A stretch of 64,000 bases of DNA from the NCBI GenBank assembly GCA_963556195.1, contig OY744517.1, positions 142,917,847 through 142,981,846 of the forward strand, in the 5' to 3' direction. Shown piece by piece: positions 57,320 through 64,000 of this stretch. The position numbers and the translations under genes are program-made. Source of the DNA: Sepiola atlantica (Eukaryota > Mollusca > Cephalopoda > Sepiida > Sepiolidae). How positions within the stretch are numbered: position 1 is the stretch's first letter; each line of letters starts with the position of its first letter. The notes beneath the pieces are model-generated. The model searched no databases. It was not told the origin of the DNA and saw only the letters and a list, made by a program, of their open reading frames with translations.

Positions 57320-58040
57320 CAAGCAGGGCTACCCGGCGTTGCCCGAGACCATAAAAACAAAATAGAAGAAATTAAGTAGTGTGTGTAAATCTTCATAACA
57401 AAACTTCTATATCGCTCTCTTTCTCTCTCTAGTCGTCTCTTTATCTTACTTTCATTTAATCTCCCCCCATTTTCTATCCCTTTCCCTAACCCTCTTTTTC
57501 TCCTTTGCCAAGGCCATTCCTTTCTCTTATTTTAATGTTCAATGTTTAATCTCTTGGCCCTCTCAATTTCAACATATTAAGAAGGTATGTAATGTTAATG
57601 CAGTCAACAGTCCGAAGGGAGTTAATATATACCAGTTACCAAAAGTAATACTGTAATCTTACAATTTGTTATCCTGGACAACGCCGAGTAGAACAAATGG
57701 TTCGGATCAATTCTTAATTTCTAATCACCCACATTTAATTTAACGATATTAAGAAAATACGTAATTTTGATGAAGTCAGTAGTCCGAAGAGATTTACTAT
57801 ATACCATTACTAAAAGTAATACTGAAATCTTACAATTTTTGATACAGAACAACGCCTAGTAGAGCAAATGTTCCTGTAAATGACTAATTTTTTGTCCTAC
57901 CCCCTCCATTTCACATTTATATGAAGATAATTTATTTAGATAACGGCAATAGTCCGAAGAGATTTAATATATACCAGTTACCGAAAGTAACACTTTAACC
58001 GTATAGTTTTTTTACAGGTCAATGTTGAGTAGAACAAATG
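57320..58040 (-). mobile_element. Helitron-like 3' end followed by a three-copy tandem repeat
   Basis: On minus, CTCGGGCAACGCCGGGTA then GCCCTGCTTGT (57350-57320) resembles a Helitron terminal hairpin and CTAGT end in which the terminus has decayed to CTTGT. Inward, a unit of about 170 bp is repeated three times: its landmark AGTCCGAAGAGATTTAATAT, then ATACCAGTTACC, occurs near 57611, 57780 and 57949, and each unit also has a GACAACGCCGAGTAGA-like string. The 5' end was not found. Confidence 0.5.
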
Positions 58041-58079
58041 ACCCCGGGAAATTAATAATTTATTGCGCCCTTCCCAAAC

Positions 58080-58790
58080 CTTCGACTCCTTCCTATACTA
58101 TCCTACTCGGACTCCTTCTTATACCACCCACCACATTCCCATACGACTCCGACTCCTTCCCATACCATCCGACTCTGACATCTTCCAATACCATCCGACA
58201 TTCCCATACCATACACTCCGACTACTTACCATATCATCAGACTATCCCATACCATCAGATTAATTCCCATACCATCTGACCGGGACTTTATCCCATAACA
58301 TCCAATCCGGACTCATTCCAATACCATCCGACTCCTTCCCATACCATCCGACGCGAACTCCTTCCCATGCCATTCGATTCCTTCTCATACATACTGACTC
58401 CTTCCCATATCATACGACTCCAACTCCTGCACATACATTCTAACCCTGATTCCTTCCTATACCATCAAATCTGGTTCCTTCCAATATAATCCAACTCCAC
58501 CTTTTTTCCATCCATGCGACGCCACCTCGTTCCCATACCATCCAACTCTGTCCCATACCATCCGACTCCGTCCGATAACATTCGACTCCTTCTCACACCA
58601 TCCAACTCTGACTAACTGACTCTGATTCCTTCCCATACAATCCGTCTGACTCTTTCCTATATCAACCGACTTTGACTCATCCCATACCAAATGAATCAGA
58701 GTCCTCTTCATACCATCTAACTCCGACTCGGTCTCATACCATCCGGTTCCTTACCATACTATGCGATTCGGACTCCTTACAATACACAGG
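58080..58790 (+). repeat. Degenerate minisatellite CCATACCATCCGACTCCTTC
   Basis: About 30 imperfect units built from TTCCCATACCATCCGACTCC and CGACTCCGACTCC, irregular in length. Apparent ORFs here only translate the repeat. Confidence 0.8.
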
Positions 58791-58794
58791 TATC

Positions 58795-58861
58795 TCTCTA
58801 TATATCTCTACACGGTCTCACTCTATATCTCTACACGGCTCTCATTCTATATCTCTGCACG

Positions 58862-58956
<95 letters not shown>

Positions 58957-59095
58957 ACACCGTCCTCTCTATACCTCTACACGGGTCTGATTCTATATCT
59001 CTACACGGGTATCATTCTATATATCTATACAGGTCACATTCTATATCTATACATTGGTTCATTCTATATCTCTACATACGGCACATTCTATATAT
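58795..59095 (+). repeat. 24-bp minisatellite interrupted by (TC)n(TA)n
   Basis: Units of CTCTACACGGGTCTCATTCT followed by ATAT, about ten in all, are split by a (TC)n(TA)n array at 58862-58954. The 162-codon ORF over it is a repeat translation. Confidence 0.8.
58862..58954. repeat. (TC)n(TA)n inside a minisatellite
   Basis: TC to about 58898, then TA. Confidence 0.95.
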
Positions 59096-59109
59096 TTAAA
59101 AAGAAAAAG

Positions 59110-59236
59110 AAAGTAAAAAAAGGAAATATTGTTTGTATCACTATGATTAGGGTTTTATAAAACCGAAAATTTGGATTTAAAGAATGATTTAATAAATATT
59201 TTATTTATTTGACAAAATCACGCGTCAAGTTGCCTA
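59110..59236 (+). repeat. Tandem duplication, copy 1
   Basis: TTAGGGTTTTATAAAACCGA, TGATTTAATAAATATTTTAT, GACAAAATCACGCGTCAAGT. It repeats about 205 bp later with minor changes. Confidence 0.8.
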
Positions 59237-59282
59237 AGATCGACGATCTTTTCTGGCGTAGAAGAGATTGTCGATCTTAGGC
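59232..59282. repeat. Hairpin between tandem copies
   Basis: GCCTAAGATCGACGATCTTT (from 59232) is an inverted repeat of 59262-59282, with a 13-bp uninterrupted stem and partial continuation, loop about 10 nt. Confidence 0.7.
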
Positions 59283-59314
59283 TACGCCTTAAGACTTCGA
59301 CAATGACGAACAAA

Positions 59315-59441
59315 AAGAGGAAAAGAAAAAAAGTATTGCTGTATTACCATAATTAGGGTTTTATAAAATCGAAAATTTTGATTTAAAAAAAATGATTTAA
59401 TAGATATTTCATTTATTTGACAAAATCACGCGTCAAGTTGT
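59315..59441 (+). repeat. Tandem duplication, copy 2
   Basis: It matches copy 1 at 59110 through CACGCGTCAAGTTG, then diverges into TCTAGTTTCTC instead of the hairpin. Confidence 0.8.
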
Positions 59442-59464
59442 CTAGTTTCTCAATTTTCAAAGTA

Positions 59465-59505
59465 TACATACATACATACATACATACATACATACATACA
59501 TACAT

Positions 59506-59587
<82 letters not shown>
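59465..59587. repeat. (CATA)n(CA)n(TA)n compound microsatellite
   Basis: CATA tetranucleotides to about 59521, CA to 59540, then TA. Confidence 0.95.
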
Positions 59588-59590
<3 letters not shown>

Positions 59591-60149
59591 TTCAAGTACA
59601 GATCGATAACTCTCTACGATATCTCCGTATTTAATATAGATGTAGGAGTGTAAACGCTAGTAACGATTAATCATCCTGCTTGTCACGTTTCTGGCATGTA
59701 ATTATTTTACTCGAATGACGTCATATGCTGGTTTAAATATCTCGAACTTGAAAATGTGCATTTCTCATTACCAAAAACCCCACAGAGGAAATTGCTGTAT
59801 TAATTACAGCGCTATAAACCGTTGTCTATCCGTGCGATACAGAACATCTTTGATTGTGGCTACGTATTTTATTCACCGAAATCTGTAGTAGCAATTCTTG
59901 TTATTAGCGTGGGTTACCTATTACAATTGAACCAGAATAAAATAAGTTTAATGAAAATGACACCATATTTTACCAAGTTATTATGAATGAATAATTAGTA
60001 GTTTTATGTGTTCAATAGTGTGTTCTAACGCTTTTTACTCTTCCAAATCGGTTCCTCATAAAATCTTATGTTAGTAGATCATTAATATTATATGTATATA
60101 CAAAAAATATTATAATATTATAAAATAATATAATATATTAGGTATATAT

Positions 60150-60258
60150 ACTTTCAGTATTTACTCCAACAGTGCTCAACGTGAGTAGAGCTTGATATTA
60201 GTATGAAAATATACTTATGACAAGTAAGCTACACAAAAACGTTTATGTTTTATTCCCG
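60150..60258 (+). repeat. Penelope-tail-like direct repeat, copy 1
   Basis: TTTCAGTATTTACTCCAACA, GTGCTCAACGTGAGTAGAGC, CAAGTAAGCTACACAAA, GTTTTATTCCCGGGGA. The same string order recurs at 61152-61280. It ends at the (AT)n array at 60261. Confidence 0.6.
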
Positions 60259-60366
<108 letters not shown>

Positions 60367-60417
60367 CGAGGTAAGTTTAAACAGGGTAAAATACTTACTG
60401 TGTTTATATAAAAGTGC

Positions 60418-60627
60418 TTAATAATAAAGATGTTTATTTTGCTACACATTTGCAGATATGTTTCGGTCAAAGCTAATAATAGCCAGAGCTCCCTAGGGTC
60501 AAGAACCTTTCACTAGGTTCCGCTTCATCCAGCCGTAAGGAAAGGTTATTGGCCTATAGGTCTGGTTATGTTTAGCTTTGACCGAAACATGTTTAAAAAT
60601 ATGTAGCCAAATAATGTTTGTATAAAT
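60418..60627. mobile_element. 210-bp inverted-repeat element with CGGTCAAAGC arms
   Basis: The left arm has TTTGCTACACATTTGCAGAT then ATGTTTCGGTCAAAGCTAA; the right arm, reversed, has TTTGGCTACATATTTTTAAA then CATGTTTCGGTCAAAGCTAA. It is enclosed by (AT)n(GA)n on the left and (AT)n on the right. The left-arm sequence is weakly echoed upstream of the endonuclease ORF at 35535-35630 (TAAAAGTACTTAATAC, CTGCACATTTGCAGA). Confidence 0.55.
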
Positions 60628-60640
60628 AAATATTTTATAC

Positions 60641-60669
60641 CATATATATATATATATATATATATATAC
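60641..60669. repeat. (AT)n microsatellite before the hammerhead
   Basis: About 29 bp, ending 23 bp before the hammerhead stem I. Confidence 0.95.
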
Positions 60670-60691
60670 ATGCGACCGTCTTAAAGTATCA

Positions 60692-60742
60692 TTTCCTACA
60701 CTGATGAGAGCGAAAACCTGAAACGCTGGCGTATGAAGGTAA
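60692..60742 (+). ncRNA. Type I hammerhead ribozyme candidate
   Basis: The invariant core is present: CUGAUGA (60701-60707), a short stem II region (60708-60719), GAAA (60720-60723), a 3-bp stem III C-G-C/G-C-G with a 2-nt loop (60724-60731), and a GUA cleavage triplet (60731-60733). Stem I pairs 60692-60700 with 60734-60742, 7 of 9 positions (mismatches A-A and U-U). Stem II is weak (one G-U, one mismatch, one G-C). Tiny stem III type I hammerheads that act best as dimers are known from Penelope-like elements. Folding and activity are inferred. Confidence 0.6.
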
Positions 60743-60914
60743 AAATAATTTAATATTATTTACTAAATTAATATTGTTATAAACCCCTTTAATAAGATTG
60801 AAGTAGAGTCGTGTTCTGGGAAGTTAAAAATTAATTGACACGTGACTATAAAGCATATTCCGAAAACGCTCGTTGAATACTCTAGTAAGTCTTTCTATAT
60901 GTGTTTCCCTTCTT

Positions 60915-61060
60915 GACGTGGTAATGTCTCGTGGCCGTATGGTTATGGCGTTTGCTTGCGGAGTCTAGGTTGATTCTGTAGCAGGGGTTCGAACCATGCG
61001 ACCGAAAGCTCGAAACGCCGACGTATGTAGGTAAATATAATTTAATATCATTTACTTAAA
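60915..61060 (+). mobile_element. tRNA-derived SINE with hammerhead-related tail
   Basis: An A-box-like TGGCCGTATGGTTATGG (about 60952-60968) and a B-box GGTTCGAACC (60987-60996) are spaced as in tRNA-related SINEs. The tail CGAAACGCCGACGTATGTAG then GTAAATATAATTTAATATCA is homologous to the sequence after the hammerhead core at 60692. The element ends at the (AT)n array from about 61065. Not a functional tRNA: no acceptor stem. Confidence 0.55.
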
Positions 61061-61062
61061 AT

Positions 61063-61064
<2 letters not shown>

Positions 61065-61100
<36 letters not shown>
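61065..61100. repeat. (AT)n microsatellite
   Basis: About 36 bp, at the 3' end of the tRNA-type SINE. Confidence 0.95.
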
Positions 61101-61103
<3 letters not shown>

Positions 61104-61151
61104 TATTTCATGTATCCACATAACATTTTATAAGGAGATATAATTTTTGAT

Positions 61152-61280
61152 GTATCAATTTTCAGTATTTACTTCAACAGTGCTCGATACGTAAGTAGAG
61201 CTAGCTAGTAAGCTATGAAAATATATTTATAGCAATTAAGCTACACACAGGCTCCCGCGTTTCATTCCCAGGGGGAATCT
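61152..61280 (+). repeat. Penelope-tail-like direct repeat, copy 2
   Basis: TTTTCAGTATTTACTTCAAC, AGTGCTCGATACGTAAGTAG, CAATTAAGCTACACACAGGC, TTTCATTCCCAGGGGGAATC. It lies downstream (on minus) of the GIY-YIG ORF, so it may be part of that element's 3' region. Confidence 0.6.
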
Positions 61281-61632
61281 TCAGGCTAAAATGCATGGAG
61301 TTATTTTTGCCGGGTGTTTTTATATACACAGCTAGCTAGTTAATCAATCCGATTCTTTGTTGTTCTCTCAGCCAATCGTTGGGCGTCCCACGAACAAAGG
61401 TCTTGTTGGTGTTACTTCCTATATTCTGTTCTATTGTTCTGTTTTCTATAGATTGGCCTATATCATGTTTTCTTTGTTGTGTCAATATAATGGGTGAATT
61501 TATTTTAACACGTGGTTCCTTGTATTTCTATTTTAGGTTTTAATTTTTTAATTGTTAAGTTTTTGTTTAGTTTTGTTTTTTGTTCTGTTTTTACTTATTT
61601 GTTTATTGATTTATTTATTTATTTATTTATTG

Positions 61633-61989
61633 TTAGCCTAAGGTAAATTTATTTCTGTGTAAGCAGAAGTTTGCAATCTCACTTCTACACTTTAATAGAT
61701 TTCGAGGATCTTTAATGTTTAGGATTTCAAATTTTTCATTCAGGCATAATCTACACGGGTCGTCTAAATTTCTACATGTACTGGCCTGTCGTATTATTTT
61801 CCATTCAATTTTTGGTGAGCGTCCATTTTCTTTGAGCTCCCAATAGTGGTTTGCTAGTGCTGTTTTAATTCGACGTTCTCTGTTTTTAAATGTGCTTTCG
61901 TGGTCATAATATCTGGTTTTAAAATCTAGGGAGGTCATACCAACGTAGTATTTCTTGTTATTTGGTCTTTCCTTGGCCAATATTGTTGC
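61633..61989 (-). pseudogene. Penelope-like GIY-YIG endonuclease, 5'-truncated at an (AT)n array
   Basis: The 115-codon ORF reads KKYYVGMTSLDFKTRYYDH, NHYWELKENG, KIEWKIIRQAS and DPCRLCLNEKFEILN. This gives the YVG of the second GIY-YIG half-motif, the following catalytic Arg (FKTR), a CxxC pair and the catalytic Glu (NEKFEIL), in the order seen at the C-terminus of Penelope-like retroelements. The first half-motif (GIY) is absent because homology stops at a long (AT)n array from 61995. The frame is otherwise intact to a natural-looking stop, so this is the best preserved retroelement ORF of this class here. A 3' non-coding tail seems to continue to about 61155, and part of that tail recurs at 60150-60258. 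Confidence 0.7.

Positions 61990-61994
<5 letters not shown>

Positions 61995-62082
<88 letters not shown>
61995..62082. repeat. (AT)n microsatellite
   Basis: About 88 bp, truncation edge of the Penelope ORF. Confidence 0.95.
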
Positions 62083-62087
<5 letters not shown>

Positions 62088-62158
62088 ATTATATAAAGAT
62101 AGTTATTTTATATTGGATCTTATCGTAATAGGCAGATGCTCTATATTGGGGATAGAGC

Positions 62159-62160
<2 letters not shown>

Positions 62161-62197
<37 letters not shown>

Positions 62198-62198
62198 T

Positions 62199-62247
<49 letters not shown>

Positions 62248-62248
62248 T
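62161..62248. repeat. (AT)n array with phase breaks
   Basis: AT with several TAAT phase shifts. Confidence 0.95.
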
Positions 62249-62259
62249 AAAATAATTAT

Positions 62260-62500
62260 ACAATTACTGTTGTTTTATATTCTTCCGACCCCTTTCTTCA
62301 GTTTTGCAAACTATTTTTTACACAGTTCTTTCTACAGCAGTATTTTTGTTTGTTTGTAATATATTTTGAAGTCATTAAAGGATCCAGAATTATGTTAATT
62401 TATTGTTGTGTTTTACGGTATGTCAAATCTCATTGCTCTGGTTTTCGGTATCCGTACACATGTTTTGTATACGATTGATTTGTAAACCTGTGAGTGAGCG
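62260..62500. other. AT-rich spacer before the satellite
   Basis: Nothing recognised. Confidence 0.3.
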
Positions 62501-62529
62501 TAACTAAGTCGATACTCCATAGTTCCGAA

Positions 62530-63440
62530 ATCGGGGCCTCATCAATTATACCAAAGGCGGTTCGTAGGGAGCTGGATTAATTGGTTTGTGAGATAGGCCA
62601 GGTGGGAATAAAGGTAGAAAAAGCGGGAAAATATGGATTTGGAGGCTGGTAGAGGCAACCATCTTGCCACAGGTTATTCCGGTTTCGTGTCGTACCGGGA
62701 CAAATTCTACTTAACCTATAGATACGTGAAATTAACCCTTAATTACTAGCAGTTACTAACACTCTGTGTCAAAGTGGACCTGAGAGTAATGGTAAGTAAG
62801 GGTAACTTACACCCAACGCTCACAAATAAGAGCCTCACCACTGGATACAGTTTTTAGTTATACGAAAGACGGTTGTTGGAGAGTTTGAGTAGCTTATAGG
62901 TTTTGGAAATAACTGAAATAGTAGATATATTTGGGAAATCGTGTAGGTAGATAAAAAGGTAGAAAAAAAAGGCTAGGAAAGATAGATTTCGGGGTAGTGG
63001 GTGGTGTAGATGTATACATCTTTCCCAAGCGTATTCAAGTAAGTTTTATTCTATTTAAACCATATATGATATTCTGACAGGTACTACCACTCCGTGTCAG
63101 GGTGACCTGGGATTAATAGTAGCTAAAAGAACACTCAACACTCCCCAAAGCTCCTCAAATTAGTGCCTCATCCATAGATGTAGTTTTGAGTTATACCAGG
63201 GAGGTTTGGTGAGAGCTGGATGTGTTGATAGGTTTGAGAAATAAGGTAGGTAGAAAAAAAGGTTAGAAAAGGGTGTTCAGGTCAGTTCATTCTCGTGCCT
63301 GGGACCCTGACAGCTACTACCACACTGGGTCAGAGTGGACATTGGAGTAATAGTAATTAAGGGTTTACTCCATGTACCCTAAACTCCCAAATTGGGGCTT
63401 CACCACCGGAAGTACTTTGAGATCATACCCAGGACCTAAT
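62530..63440. repeat. Divergent satellite, four copies of about 230-330 bp
   Basis: The landmark GGGCCTCATCAATTATACCA (or GCCTCACCACTGGATACAG, GCCTCATCCATAGATGTAG, GCTTCACCACCGGAAGTACT) starts near 62537, 62831, 63164 and 63398. A second landmark, CACTCTGTGTCAAAGTGGAC, and its variants occur near 62760, 63090 and 63324. Copies differ strongly, so it is an old array. Confidence 0.65.
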
Positions 63441-64000
63441 TATTATAACCCCTACTGATATGTTTACCTCAGCTAGTATATCATAGATGTGATGCCGAGT
63501 CGTCTTTTGTGTCACAATGATGTAAGGTCAGTAAGTTTAAAAGAACAAAACACGTAAATAAATGCGTATGAGTCAGTTGAAATCACTTTTACTGGCAGTT
63601 GTCCCAAAAAGAAAACGGTTGCACATATTTCAACTGCAAAACTACATGTGCAGATACAATAACAACTCAATCAGCAGATATTGCGCTGTCTTCACACCGA
63701 GAAATCACCCGGCTTCGCTATTTCAATACCAGGTCTGCATCGGGACCTTCGTAAGTAAGGCCTGGTCACTGAAAAGTGACGTCATGCTAGTAAGTAACAA
63801 AGTTTGACCGAAACACGTTTAAGCATGTAACATTTAACAAACATTTTCACGAAGAATCGAAACATGGATGCAACGATAGAAAAAGGAATAGGACGAGACT
63901 GTTTCATTACTTTTGGTAATTTTCACCCATCGAACTGAATTTTTTTATTTCAATGGAAATCGCTCCAAACAAGGCATGGAGGCACTTGATGTAAAGAGCG

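Noticed and set aside
58672..59160. 162-codon ORF, among the longest in the window
   Set aside because: It translates the CTCTACACGGGTCTCATTCT minisatellite and microsatellites; no homologous domain.

Overview
The window looks like AT-rich, intron- and repeat-dominated DNA from an invertebrate animal, most likely a mollusc and plausibly a coleoid cephalopod. The grounds are about 45 long (AT)n arrays, animal-type LINE, Penelope, mariner, Helitron and SINE relics, 5S- and U2-snRNA-derived SINE heads, and one spliced exon of an animal K2P potassium channel. The clade is an inference: no species-diagnostic gene is present. There are no operons, CRISPR arrays, rRNA operons or intact tRNA genes.

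Layout. 0-7 kb: a Penelope endonuclease relic, the K2P exon (2837-3020, minus), a Helitron-like end with a three-copy internal repeat (4.2-5.4 kb), a nested 135-bp hairpin MITE, and a 310-bp inverted-repeat element. 7-18 kb: 5S-derived SINE pieces facing each other across (AT)n arrays, a 725-bp-offset duplication, a near full-length decayed LINE reverse transcriptase (13.0-14.8 kb, minus), and a 595-bp foldback element. 18-21 kb: mostly unique AT-rich sequence. 21-31 kb: more LINE debris, and stacked copies of an element with a restriction-like endonuclease domain and (TAA)n tails. 31-33 kb: an 800-bp polypyrimidine strand and a minisatellite. 35-38 kb: a well-preserved retrotransposon endonuclease ORF with a single stop, and a 344-bp Helitron. 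40-51 kb: further fragments of the same LINE family, a mariner relic, and a compact GC-richer block carrying an RFX X-box beside a CRE (46.7-46.85 kb). 52-64 kb: Penelope and mariner relics, a U2-headed SINE, a second Helitron-like end with a three-copy repeat, two minisatellites, a hammerhead ribozyme candidate, a well-preserved Penelope GIY-YIG ORF, and a four-copy divergent satellite.

How it fits together. Only the K2P exon, and possibly the X-box/CRE block, look like host gene material; the rest is layers of insertions. The most interesting theme is a recurrent hammerhead-like core (CUGANGA, hairpin, GAAA) at many dispersed sites, many of them next to (AT)n arrays and in the same window as three Penelope-type GIY-YIG fragments. 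One copy, at 60692-60742, keeps the invariant core nucleotides, a usable cleavage triplet and a pairable stem I. Several repeat fragments are bounded exactly on both sides by (AT)n arrays, suggesting that these arrays are insertion targets, element tails or recombination edges.

All calls come from reading the sequence. No database search, folding or alignment program was run, so boundaries of decayed elements are approximate.
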